From: Rhizobium sp. R634 | GTDB lineage: Bacteria > Pseudomonadota > Alphaproteobacteria > Rhizobiales > Rhizobiaceae | Assembly (NCBI RefSeq): GCF_002211305.1 | Contig: NZ_LOKW01000026.1 | Location: forward strand, 1 to 64,000 | Length of the DNA stretch: 64,000 bases | Direction: 5' to 3' | Shown: positions 34,995 to 43,009 of the stretch, piece after piece | Layout of the letters: the number at the start of each line of letters is the position of its first letter | How positions within the stretch are numbered: position 1 is the stretch's first letter | Program-made: the position numbers and the translations under genes | Notes under the pieces: model-generated | What the model saw: only the letters and a program-made list of their open reading frames with translations | Told to the model about the DNA's origin: nothing | The model's database searches: none

Positions 34995-35222
34995 TCAGGA
35001 ATACGCGCCAAAAGCCAAGAGAAGTGCACCAATCGCGATTATTGCCAGGGCCGGCCAGTTTTTGTATAGGCCGAGAAACCTCAGGCCTTGGCGCCGTGGT
35101 TCCAGCGTGGCGCCGCCTTGCGGCATCCGATGCGGATTACTCGGCCTTCGGCCGAGAGCTAATTGAAACAGAAAAAGAAGTCCGCCAATGATGAGAGCGG
35201 CACCAATCAGGATTGCCCACAT
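34995..35222 (-). CDS. Small two-TM membrane protein, function unknown
   Basis: 75-residue protein with two hydrophobic helices: residues 2-22 (WAILIGAALIIGGLLFLFQ) and about 55-74 (WPALAIIAIGALLLAFGA), joined by a basic loop. GGAGGCG precedes the ATG at ideal spacing, which with the membrane pattern supports a real gene. No family recognised. It is divergent from the small single-TM gene at 35381. Confidence 0.7.
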   Translation of the reverse strand: MWAILIGAALIIGGLLFLFQLALGRRPSNPHRMPQGGATLEPRRQGLRFLGLYKNWPALAIIAIGALLLAFGAYS

Positions 35223-35380
35223 CGTCGCCTCCGCTAGGGACAGGGGTGAGCGTTAAACCGGATCCGCGCCAGATTGTTCCCTTATAGTGGCCATCGGCAG
35301 CGTTTGCTTTCTCCGATTTCCATTTGGAACCAAATCCGCGCGGGCTCGATTTGACCATTGAGCAATCTTGGAGATTCCTC

Positions 35381-35551
35381 ATGGATGAAACACCCAAAAC
35401 CGCAATCCGCGGAATGATGCTGTACGTATTGGCTCTTCTCGTCCTGGGCATTTTGGCAGGGGCGGCTTACACGATCTATGGTCACCCCGCCGATCCCACT
35501 CAGCCGTCAGCGGCCGAAACGATTCCGGAAAAAGCCATCGCTCCACAGTGA
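35381..35551 (+). CDS. Small single-TM membrane protein, function unknown
   Basis: 56-residue protein with one strong membrane segment (MMLYVLALLVLGILAGAAYT) after a short charged N terminus and a Pro/Glu-rich tail. TGGAG lies seven bases before the ATG at 35381; the longer frame from 35324 is not needed. No homologue family recognised. Confidence 0.65.
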   Translation: MDETPKTAIRGMMLYVLALLVLGILAGAAYTIYGHPADPTQPSAAETIPEKAIAPQ

Positions 35552-35727
35552 GGCCGTCGTAAACCATCCGATTGGTTCTGTCGCAAAGTCCTCCCACCCT
35601 GACGGGAGCGGCCCTGTCGATCGGCCTGCCGGCAGCATCAAGCCCATAGATTTCTATTAGCAAGTTCCCGTGTTATGATTTCGGTCCTGGCGTCGTTCGC
35701 CGTGTTGCTTGCACAGAGACTTGTCTA

Positions 35728-37134
35728 ATGAGTGAAGTGGACGTGCTTTTTGCCACCCTGCGACAGGCGGCCGACCCGCAGACGGTCGAGTGTATCGAAA
35801 ACGTCGTCAGGCGTGGCTCGGATCGCGATCTCAATCGCATCAACGCGCTCGCCTTCGCCGAGAAGCATCATCTCGATGAGGAAAAGACGATCGCGGCGTT
35901 TCTGCATGCAGCCCGCATCGGCACCTTCGAGATGACCTGGAATGTCCTTTGCCCGGGATGCGGCGGCGTCCTCGACAGCGGTGCCACCCTCAAGGGTGTC
36001 TCCCAGGACACGTACCACTGCGCGCTCTGCGCGGCCGGATACGAGCCGACCCTCGACGAGATGGTCGAGGTAACCTTCACGGTCAGTCCCCGCGTGCGCA
36101 GGATTGCCGCCCACGATCCCGATCGGTTGCCTCCGCTGGAGTATTACCGCCAGATCTTCTTCAGCTCCGGTGTCGACTTGCCGGAGAACCTGGAAGCAAA
36201 GTTCGCGCGCATCCTGTTGGAGATGATCGAGTTGGCTCCGGGCGAGAAGGCTTTCCTCTCGCTGCAATTGCCGGCGCAGTTCGTCATCATCTTCGATGCG
36301 GTCACGCACTCGGCGCAGTTCATCGATGTGCAGGGGGAACCCACCGACGAACGTCAAACCCTCTCGATGGTCATTAGCCGGGGGCATGCGCTGAACGAGA
36401 CCGTGACGCTGCGTCCCGGCTCGTTGCGGCTTATCCTTGAGAACCACACCGATCGCAGGGTGGTGCCGAACGTGTGCATTGCAGGCGATGACCTGCATGA
36501 CCTATTGGGCCGCAGGCGGCCTTTCCTGACCGCCAAGCGCCTGCTGACCAACCAGAGCTTCCGCGACATTTACCGGACCGACACGCTCGATGTCGACCAG
36601 CGCCTGAAGATCACCAGCCTGACCTTCCTCTTCACCGACCTGAGGGGCTCGACCGCGCTTTATGAGCGGGTGGGAGATCTTGCCGCTTTCGATCTGGTGC
36701 GTGCGCATTTCCGCGTTCTTCATGAGATCGTCGCCACAGAGGCCGGTGCGGTCGTCAAGACGATCGGCGATGCCGTCATGGCGACCTTTCCGAGCCCGGA
36801 CCGTGCGGTGGCGGCTGCACTCAGGATGCGCGAGGCGATGCTTCGGCTAAACGCCGAACACGGCAGCGACGATCTTCTCCTGAAGATCGGGATCCACGAG
36901 GGGCCATGCCTCGCCGTCAACCTGAACGATCGGCAGGATTATTTTGGTCAGACCGTCAACATCGCCTCCCGCGTTCAGGGGCTTGCCGATCCCAATGTGA
37001 TCATGACGACCGAGGCGATTGTCGAAGATGCGCACGTCTCGGAGATCCTGCGTGACAGCGGCATCGCATCGGCTTCCCGTATGGCGGAACTCCAAGGCAT
37101 CGGCAGGGAAGTCAAGATTTTCGCGCTGTCGTAA
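35728..37134 (+). CDS. Class III adenylate cyclase with zinc-ribbon/DUF5939-like N domain
   Basis: 468-residue soluble cyclase. Residues 1-290 form an input region (DUF5939-like) with a possible zinc ribbon (C75-x2-C78 and C98-x2-C101). Residues 295-468 are a complete class III catalytic domain: metal Asp304 (FLFTDLRGST) and Asp348 (KTIGDAVMATF), adenine-selecting Lys344 and Asp404, transition-state Asn411 and Arg415 (VNIASR). All needed residues are present, so it should make cAMP; activity is inferred. No membrane segment or HAMP. Rhizobia carry many such cyclases with different input domains. Confidence 0.88.
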   Translation: MSEVDVLFATLRQAADPQTVECIENVVRRGSDRDLNRINALAFAEKHHLDEEKTIAAFLHAARIGTFEMTWNVLCPGCGGVLDSGATLKGVSQDTYHCALCAAGYEPTLDEMVEVTFTVSPRVRRIAAHDPDRLPPLEYYRQIFFSSGVDLPENLEAKFARILLEMIELAPGEKAFLSLQLPAQFVIIFDAVTHSAQFIDVQGEPTDERQTLSMVISRGHALNETVTLRPGSLRLILENHTDRRVVPNVCIAGDDLHDLLGRRRPFLTAKRLLTNQSFRDIYRTDTLDVDQRLKITSLTFLFTDLRGSTALYERVGDLAAFDLVRAHFRVLHEIVATEAGAVVKTIGDAVMATFPSPDRAVAAALRMREAMLRLNAEHGSDDLLLKIGIHEGPCLAVNLNDRQDYFGQTVNIASRVQGLADPNVIMTTEAIVEDAHVSEILRDSGIASASRMAELQGIGREVKIFALS

Positions 37135-37163
37135 GCTTCGCTTGCTTGTCGAGGTCACATCTT

Positions 37164-37346
37164 TCAATAGCTGCACGACCGGGCATTGCCAGGTCTGAAT
37201 CCACCCGCACATGCCGGGTTTACCGACGTGTCCCGCTGATATTGGTAGTCTTGGCTCTCCGGCCTTCCAGACGACGTGCAGGAGGAAGCCACCGTGGACA
37301 TGCCCATCAGCGCGCCGGCAGCGACAAATGTAAGAAATCTGTTCAT
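37164..37346 (-). CDS. Small putative lipoprotein
   Basis: 60-residue protein. A basic start and hydrophobic core (MNRFLTFVAAGALMGMSTVA) lead to a lipobox-like VASSC at residues 18-22, so acylation at the cysteine is likely. The mature part is short, Ser/Gln/Tyr-rich, and ends with a pair of cysteines about ten residues apart. AAGGAG precedes the ATG at 37346. Family unknown; a short entericidin-like or phage-type lipoprotein is possible. Confidence 0.6.
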   Translation of the reverse strand: MNRFLTFVAAGALMGMSTVASSCTSSGRPESQDYQYQRDTSVNPACAGGFRPGNARSCSY

Positions 37347-37642
37347 CCGAGCTTCTCCTTGGCAGGTTGGTTCTCGATGCAACCTATCATGCCATTACAA
37401 GCATATGCGAGGACTGGCTGGTTTGATCACGCGCATCTGATCGGCGCGGCTTGCCTGTGTTTGCGCAATTGATTCCCGGCCGGTGGTCAAATTGATTTCA
37501 GCATAATCTGATCGGGCTATTCTGCCGTTGTGGAAGTAGTGTCATGGCGGTTGAAGTCGTTTTATTCCTATTTTGTCTTGAACGCGTCATTGTTTTTTAT
37601 TAGAATTAAAGCATAAAAAAGTAATATAAATGGGAGGATACT
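37347..37642. promoter_or_regulatory. AT-rich divergent upstream region
   Basis: 296 bases between the divergent lipoprotein and DUF982 genes. The part 37555-37632 is strongly AT-rich for this genome and must carry the promoter of the DUF982 gene, but no consensus boxes can be fixed. Confidence 0.4.
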
Positions 37643-37927
37643 ATGTCTGAAGCTCGGTTTGATCCGGTTTTTCTTCATCGAAACCATCTCATCGATCAGA
37701 TCACATGCCTCGATGAAATCTTCGATGTCCTGGATGAATGGCCGGAGGAAAAGCGAGGCCTGGCATATGACACTCTCTTGAAAGCATGCAGGGATACGGC
37801 GAGCGGGCGTTTCCCGCTCAGCGCTGCGCGCGAGAATTTTCGGCGTTTTCTGAAGATGTCGGGCGTGCTTGAGGGTGGCCCCAAATTCGAGCGGGCGATC
37901 GGCAATCGAAATATCGGCAACGCCTGA
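37643..37927 (+). CDS. DUF982 family small protein
   Basis: 94-residue protein. The core ITCLDEIFDVLDEWPEEKRG then ACRDTASGRFPLSAARENFRRFLKMSGV matches the DUF982 layout (a set of helices with a central W-P), a family almost restricted to Rhizobiales and present in many copies. GGGAGG precedes the ATG. Role unknown. A second member lies at 39390. Confidence 0.75.
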   Translation: MSEARFDPVFLHRNHLIDQITCLDEIFDVLDEWPEEKRGLAYDTLLKACRDTASGRFPLSAARENFRRFLKMSGVLEGGPKFERAIGNRNIGNA

Positions 37928-38042
37928 AGCTCTGATACCGCGCCGCTGTCATTCGCGGCGCGGTCCAATACTCTTGTCCGCTGCTTGGATAGCCGCCTCT
38001 CATTCACCACGATGTGTATTGCCAACTGCTGGAGGCAAAGGG

Positions 38043-38894
38043 CTATCCAGCGGATGTCGACCTTTCGCCGGGGCCGGCATGAGCCCAGTCGCATCGGAAG
38101 GCCAGCATGGGCTTCGAAAACCCCTTGAGCCGCCGCCGCGTCGCGTGAGCGAAAAGATCGGTGGTGCCGTATTCCCGGAATATGTTCTCCGACACCAGGA
38201 TCTGGTCGCTGGCGGCTGCCGCGCAGAGGCGGGCCGCCAACTGCACGGTCGATCCGAAGAGGTCATTGCTGTCCTCGACCGGTTCGCCGCAATCGAGGCC
38301 GATGCGGATATGGATCGGCTGGGCGTTGTTGCCGCTGTTGTAATGTTGGAATTCCTGCTGGATCGCCATGGCGCATTCGACGGCCGCCGTTGTCGCCGCG
38401 AAGGCTGCCATGATGCCGTCGCCGGTGTGCTTGACTTCGCGGCCTGAATTTTTGCCGAGGCATCGGCGCACGATCGCGTCATGGGCGCGGACCAGTTCTG
38501 TCCCCATGCGATCGCCGAGGCGTGCCGTCATCTCGGTCGAGCCCACGATATCGGTAAAGAGAATCGCCCGGTGGCCTGGATCCATTTGCGGCGACGTTTG
38601 GCCAGGCGCCGGATCAGGGTCGTTGATGCGGCCGAGAAAGGCTTCGACCGCTGACAGAGCCACCTCGACAATCTCATTGGCGACAAAACCGTGCGCCTCG
38701 CGATGCACGCATTGGACGGTTTCTATATCGGGCGAATCCACCAGGCAGAAGGCTGTCCCGCGCCGCTCGTCGAACCAGTAGGTGAGGAACTTGACGCCGT
38801 ATCGATCCTGAATGTCGATATCCATGCGATGTGCCTGGGCCACCTCGGCGGGGGAGGTGCCTTCGAGATAGTGCCGGTCCATGAAGATGGGCAT
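38043..38894 (-). CDS. Class III nucleotidyl cyclase fused to DUF4242 domain
   Basis: 283-residue protein. Residues 1-80 (MPIFMDRHYLEGTSPAEVAQ...) are a DUF4242 domain, a ferredoxin-like small fold found alone as a putative nickel-binding protein. Residues 105-265 are a class III cyclase domain with metal Asp115 (ILFTDIVGST) and Asp159 (KHTGDGIMAAF), Lys155, Asp211 and Arg222. The transition-state Asn is replaced by Gln218 (VQLAAR), so activity may be reduced or altered. Start at 38894 is supported by GGAG; the frame extends to 39026. Confidence 0.85.
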   Translation of the reverse strand: MPIFMDRHYLEGTSPAEVAQAHRMDIDIQDRYGVKFLTYWFDERRGTAFCLVDSPDIETVQCVHREAHGFVANEIVEVALSAVEAFLGRINDPDPAPGQTSPQMDPGHRAILFTDIVGSTEMTARLGDRMGTELVRAHDAIVRRCLGKNSGREVKHTGDGIMAAFAATTAAVECAMAIQQEFQHYNSGNNAQPIHIRIGLDCGEPVEDSNDLFGSTVQLAARLCAAAASDQILVSENIFREYGTTDLFAHATRRRLKGFSKPMLAFRCDWAHAGPGERSTSAG

Positions 38895-39330
38895 CGCGCG
38901 CTCCTCCCGATCAGAACCATGTGAACGTGCCGCATTGTACGGTCTGAGGGCTGTTCCGTCTACATCGGGCACAGTCGAGGAACAGAATTGAAATCTTGAC
39001 GATGCTTTCGCTAAAGCAAACGGCATCGAAAGATCCGAACGATTTCTTGAGTTTGCCGATGAATTACATTGTCAAATAGGGATATGAAAGGCAGATACAT
39101 GATTGTGCCGGAGATTGCTGCAAGTTGTGAGGGAATGCCTGGATTTTAATCAGAAAGCCTTCGCCGACGCTGGAACCTCGGCTGCATTTAGGGCGTTTCA
39201 AAAGCTCGACGCTCTATCAGGTGCGCCGAAAGCCTACAGGGGATCCGGGAGACATGGCTGTCATCGCCAGCGCTGAGCGAGATAATCTTCCGAACCTTCG
39301 CCCGCGACCCGCATTGACTTGGCGCGCATT
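38895..39330. other. Intergenic region upstream of the sigma-54 promoter
   Basis: About 430 bases without a supportable gene. An inverted repeat GCTTT-N4-AAAGC lies at about 39007-39020. An NtrC- or other enhancer-binding site would be expected here for the promoter at 39331, but I could not identify one. Confidence 0.35.
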
Positions 39331-39346
39331 CGGCACGCAAATTGCA
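39331..39346 (+). promoter_or_regulatory. Sigma-54 promoter match
   Basis: CGGCACGCAAATTGCA at 39331-39346 matches the sigma-54 consensus TGGCACG-N4-TTGCA with one change (first T to C). The GG (39332-39333) and GC (39344-39345) are separated by exactly 10 bases as required. It faces the DUF982 gene, with transcription expected near 39357. Confidence 0.65.
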
Positions 39347-39389
39347 CGATAGAGATGAGCTCACCGAAACTAGGAAAAGCTGTAGGAAA

Positions 39390-39647
39390 GTGAGACAGAC
39401 GGCAAATTTTCGACCGCTCGGCTTGGCCTCAATGGGGCTAGGTCATTATGCCGTCATTAACTCTGTATGGGACGCCGCGCGCACGCTCCTCCACGATTGG
39501 CCGGTGGACGACGGCGAAGAATATTTCGAAGCGGTAAAGGCGTGCCTTGACGCGATCATTGGCGACCTCAGGCCGGAAGAGGTTCGCGCGGCATTCGTAA
39601 GAGCGGCCCACGAGGCTGGCATCGCCGTCATAGAAGCCGCGGACTGA
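39390..39647 (+). CDS. DUF982 family small protein, sigma-54 driven
   Basis: 85-residue DUF982-type protein: SVWDAARTLLHDWPVDDGEEYFEA then ACLDAIIGDLRPEEVRAAFVRAA. A GTG at 39390 after AGGA is the likely start because it keeps the N-terminal strand; an ATG at 39432 gives a shorter form, and the ATG at 39342 falls inside the promoter element. Function unknown; control by sigma-54 would tie it to nitrogen or similar regulation. Confidence 0.65.
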   Translation: MRQTANFRPLGLASMGLGHYAVINSVWDAARTLLHDWPVDDGEEYFEAVKACLDAIIGDLRPEEVRAAFVRAAHEAGIAVIEAAD

Positions 39648-39773
39648 AAGCCTGCCGCGCTTCGATCCTAGCTCGCGGCTCGATCGCCCTCTCCGACACA
39701 CAAGATCATCCAGCGCTTGACTTCTTCGGTCGAAGTTCTAAATTGGAACAAAACAGGAACATTGGAGATGATC

Positions 39774-39944
39774 ATGACGCATACCGAACAGGTGATCGCC
39801 AACGCCCTAGCCCTTGTCGAAGCATCCCGTGCGACCCGCGAGCGGGATCAGTTGCGGCGTGCCGAATGGCAGAAAAAGGTCGAACTCAGCCGGCCGCTGC
39901 CGCCATTGCCTCGCCCGGTTCAGTTGCCGCTGGCGTTGAACTGA
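39774..39944 (+). CDS. Short charged protein, function unknown
   Basis: 56-residue protein, one long amphipathic helix rich in Glu/Arg (ANALALVEASRATRERDQLRRAEWQKKVELS) followed by a Pro-rich tail. GGAG is six bases before the ATG at 39774. It may share the sigma-54 transcript of the DUF982 gene. No family recognised. Confidence 0.5.
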   Translation: MTHTEQVIANALALVEASRATRERDQLRRAEWQKKVELSRPLPPLPRPVQLPLALN

Positions 39945-39960
39945 TGTAGCCGGCAAGACC

Positions 39961-40272
39961 TTGGAACACGATCAAGCATGGTCCGATCAAACCTGGGAAG
40001 TCGAAGCCGTGCTTGCTTGGCATGACGACAACGCCAGGGCGGCGATACGCTCGCTGCTCAACGACTGCAAAAATCTGCGCCAGCGACGCCCTCTAAAGAA
40101 CAGTGCGGCGGCAGCCTCTGTCGGGATCGGGAGCTGGATCTGTTGGGCCGTCAGCCGCCTGCGGTTTCCGGATCGACCTTTGGGAGCCGGCTGCGTGCGA
40201 TGGCCGCCCCCGTCACCGCGATCGCCACTACTGCGCCGATCCAGGCGCCGTACAAGCTCTGCCCGACAATGA
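39961..40272 (+). CDS. Possible small gene overlapping the MFS gene end
   Basis: From a TTG at 39961 the first 42 codons (QAWSDQTWEVEAVLAW, DDNARAAIRSLLNDCKNLRQ) look like real helical protein of a kind seen in rhizobial small hypotheticals. After about 40085 the frame runs antisense into the MFS gene and looks non-coding, so this is either a gene truncated or frameshifted at its 3' end or a chance frame. Confidence 0.25.
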   Translation: MEHDQAWSDQTWEVEAVLAWHDDNARAAIRSLLNDCKNLRQRRPLKNSAAAASVGIGSWICWAVSRLRFPDRPLGAGCVRWPPPSPRSPLLRRSRRRTSSARQ

Positions 40273-41425
40273 AGCCGGCAAGGACCGGTGTGACGATATC
40301 GGTGACGGCGACAAGCGATTGTGTTGTTCCCATGACGATGCCCTGCCGTTGCTGCGGCACGTGCACGGAAAGCGCTGCAACCAATGTCGGCCGCGCCAGT
40401 GCCACGCCGGTGCTGACGCATGCCACTGCGAAGGCAAGGGTTGGAATATTGTCGGCGAAAACTGCTGTGACGTAACCTACTGAGAGAATGGCGAAGACGA
40501 GGAGGATCAGGCTTCGTTCGGAGAAATAGCCGCTGAGCCATTTTAGGAGGAAAAGCTGGGCGAGGATGTTGATCGCGCCGTCGGCGGTGAGGATATAACC
40601 CAGCTCCTTCGGTCCGAAGGCATGCTCATTCCAGATAAAGGTGTTCCCAAGGAATACGGCGAGCTGCGAGCTGAACATTCCATATGAGAAATAGTGGCAG
40701 AGGAGAACGACGACGAGGGCGCGAATGACAGGCGAGGCGAGGAGGTTTCGAAATGAAAGCGCTTTCCGGTCGATCCTCTCTTCCTTACCATTGTCACTTG
40801 AATGGCTCTCCGGCTGTGTGGGCACGGGAGCATCCTTCAGCCAGAAACTGGTTACGACGATGCTGGTGGCCGACAGGCCCAGCGCGAACCAGATCGGTGC
40901 CGTCAGCGAAATGTCGGCAAGATATCCCGAAAGACCGGGGCCGATCATCCCGCCAAGACCGAGGGCCGCGCTCAGCATGCCGATGGCCTGACGCCGTGTG
41001 GTGGGGCCGCTATTGTCTGCGGCATAGGCAGCCGCCGCCGAGAAATTCGCTGCGGTAAGGCCGAGCAGGATCCGCGCCAGCAGCACGAAGATCACGCTGT
41101 TGGCGAGCGCCAGCAGGAAAAGGCTGACAAGCGCTCCGGCCTGGCTTGCGAGCAGGATCTTCTTGCGCCCGAAACGATCGGAAAGTTGGCCGAGCCACGG
41201 CGCGGCAACGAACTGGCTGAGCGCTTCTGTGCCGAGGACGAGCCCGAGAACGAGCGGCGACGCTCCGAGATGCCTGAGGTAGAATGGCAGGATCGGCAGG
41301 ATGGCGCCGCTGCTGGCGGCATCGAGGCTGACGATGATGAAGACCGGCAGCATCAGCCGCCGGTCAAGCCGTTGCGAAGCGGCACCTGCGGCAGCGCCGG
41401 TCGAACATCCTTCCTCGTACATCAT
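40151..41425 (-). CDS. MFS drug-type efflux transporter (TetA/DHA1-like)
   Basis: 424-residue membrane protein with twelve predicted helices. The loop 2-3 motif LGQLSDRFGRKKILL (family motif A) and the helix 5 glycine-rich GLGGMIGPGLSGYL place it in the DHA1 drug:proton antiporters. It overlaps the stop of the monooxygenase gene by four bases (ATGA) and is therefore in the MarR-controlled operon; it probably exports the compound or product handled by the monooxygenase. Confidence 0.9.
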   Translation of the reverse strand: MMYEEGCSTGAAAGAASQRLDRRLMLPVFIIVSLDAASSGAILPILPFYLRHLGASPLVLGLVLGTEALSQFVAAPWLGQLSDRFGRKKILLASQAGALVSLFLLALANSVIFVLLARILLGLTAANFSAAAAYAADNSGPTTRRQAIGMLSAALGLGGMIGPGLSGYLADISLTAPIWFALGLSATSIVVTSFWLKDAPVPTQPESHSSDNGKEERIDRKALSFRNLLASPVIRALVVVLLCHYFSYGMFSSQLAVFLGNTFIWNEHAFGPKELGYILTADGAINILAQLFLLKWLSGYFSERSLILLVFAILSVGYVTAVFADNIPTLAFAVACVSTGVALARPTLVAALSVHVPQQRQGIVMGTTQSLVAVTDIVTPVLAGFIVGQSLYGAWIGAVVAIAVTGAAIARSRLPKVDPETAGG

Positions 41426-42933
41426 GACCGTACCGCAGCCGGACCGAGACCGACCTTGTCCAGATAAGCCTCGAGCGCCCAGGCGTCGCGGGACGAAACG
41501 ATGGCGCCGACATAACCGTCCGGTCGCACAAGCACCCAGTCGCCCGAGGCCGGGGCGTAGGCGTCGCGGAAATGCCCACTTTCGTCGATGACATCGCCGC
41601 GCCGGCCGACCTTATGGATGTGCAGTCCTGGACGCGGTGGTATCGTTGCTTGCTCCACCTCATAGCCCAGTAGCGTCCAGTGCGCGCCCTTGAACAGGTC
41701 GAACAGACGCACCGGCTGGCCGGCTGCGCCCATCAGTGGCGCATCCGGGGCACGGTCGCCGGCCAGCAGGCCGCCATGCCGTTCCGGCTTTTCCAGTGCA
41801 AAGGAGGAGTCGGGATAGCCGATATCGAGTTGATGAACCTCGCGGCCGCGCCTGATATCGCCGCGCTTCAGAGCGTCGAGCAGTTTGGTCGCGAGGCCGA
41901 GCATCGCCGCAGCAATCGGACGGCGCTCTTCCTCATAGCTGTCGAGCAGCGCATCGGGGGCGCCGGTAGCGACTGCCGCCAGCTTCCATCCGAGATTATA
42001 GGCGTCCTGGACGCTGGTATTGAGACCTTGTCCGCCGGTCGGCGGATGCGTATGCGCGGCATCGCCGACCAGAAACATGCGGCCGAGCCGGTAGCGATCC
42101 GCCAGCCGGGCGTTCATGTTGAAGGCCGATGCCCAGGAAACCGAGTGGACGTGAATATCGTCGCGGCCGGTGCGCTCGCTCACCAGCGCCGTCAAGCCCG
42201 CTGCCGAGAGATCGATCTCGCCTTCGAGCGGGATCGGTCCCTGGATCTGAAACAGCTCCGTTCCCGCCAGTGGGCAAAGCGCGATCTGTCGCCGCATGTC
42301 GCCTTCGCCGAAGCGGTGCCAGGCATCGCGATCCAGTCCCGTCAGCACGACGTCGGCAACGATCGCACGCACGCCGAGCGTCTTGCCGGGAAAGCCGATA
42401 TCGAGCGCGTGGCGTACGAAGCTGCGGCCGCCATCGGCGCCAACCAGCCAGCGCACGCGGATGGCTTCCTCGCCGGATTGGCTCTTGAGCCGTGCCGTCA
42501 CGCCTGCCTCGTCCTGTTCGAAGCCGATGAGTTCGCATCCAAATTCTGGACGGTGCCCCAGCTCGATGAGGCGTTCCCGCATCGCGGCTTCAGTGAGGAA
42601 TTGCGGTACCATCAGCGGAAGATGATAGGGCTCGGCCGGCGTCGGCTCCTCGCGCAGCACGGCGTCGGACTCGGTGAAGCTTCCGTCGTCACTATATTCC
42701 CGCTGCCGGGGATAGAAGCCGCCGAGTGCGACGATACGGTCGAGGATGCCGAGGTCCTCGAAGATCTCCTGGGTTCGTGGCTGGATGCCCTTGCCGCGCG
42801 AGCCGCGGAACGGATCGTCGAGTTTTTCGATCAGGCGAAAGGATATGCCGCGCCGCGCAAGCTCGATCGCCATCGTCAGCCCGGCTGCGCCGGCGCCCGA
42901 TATCAACACGTCGACTGTAGAATGTTCTGTCAT
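41422..42933 (-). CDS. FAD-dependent aromatic monooxygenase (PheA/TetX-like)
   Basis: 503-residue class A flavoprotein monooxygenase: N-terminal FAD fold LISGAGAAGLTMAIELARRG, mid motif RWLVGADGGRSFVRHAL, GD motif RMFLVGDAAHTHPPTGGQGLNT, and a C-terminal thioredoxin-like extension (about residues 400-500). This build is that of aromatic ring hydroxylases such as pentachlorophenol or rifampicin monooxygenases. Substrate unknown. Start at 42933 (MTEHS) with GGAG at six bases. The promoter is the MarR divergent region. Confidence 0.9.
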   Translation of the reverse strand: MTEHSTVDVLISGAGAAGLTMAIELARRGISFRLIEKLDDPFRGSRGKGIQPRTQEIFEDLGILDRIVALGGFYPRQREYSDDGSFTESDAVLREEPTPAEPYHLPLMVPQFLTEAAMRERLIELGHRPEFGCELIGFEQDEAGVTARLKSQSGEEAIRVRWLVGADGGRSFVRHALDIGFPGKTLGVRAIVADVVLTGLDRDAWHRFGEGDMRRQIALCPLAGTELFQIQGPIPLEGEIDLSAAGLTALVSERTGRDDIHVHSVSWASAFNMNARLADRYRLGRMFLVGDAAHTHPPTGGQGLNTSVQDAYNLGWKLAAVATGAPDALLDSYEEERRPIAAAMLGLATKLLDALKRGDIRRGREVHQLDIGYPDSSFALEKPERHGGLLAGDRAPDAPLMGAAGQPVRLFDLFKGAHWTLLGYEVEQATIPPRPGLHIHKVGRRGDVIDESGHFRDAYAPASGDWVLVRPDGYVGAIVSSRDAWALEAYLDKVGLGPAAVRS

Positions 42934-42946
42934 CTTCATCTCCATA

Positions 42947-43009
42947 TGTGTATTATGCACATAATAGGAGAATCGATATGGCGTCAACAAATAATGTGCA
43001 AAATACACA
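42947..43009. promoter_or_regulatory. Duplicated MarR-type operator
   Basis: Two 15-bp palindromes share TGTG-N7-CACA: 42947-42961 (TGTGTATTATGCACA) and 42995-43009 (TGTGCAAAATACACA), 48 bp apart. The first is between the divergent genes and overlaps the perfect arms ATTATG/CATAAT (42952-42965); the second covers codons 6-11 of marR. They are well placed for autorepression and for repression of the monooxygenase-MFS operon. Confidence 0.65.

Noticed and set aside
34785..35222. tRNA-Lys as attachment site of an integrated island
   Set aside because: No duplicated tRNA 3' end and no integrase gene follow it.
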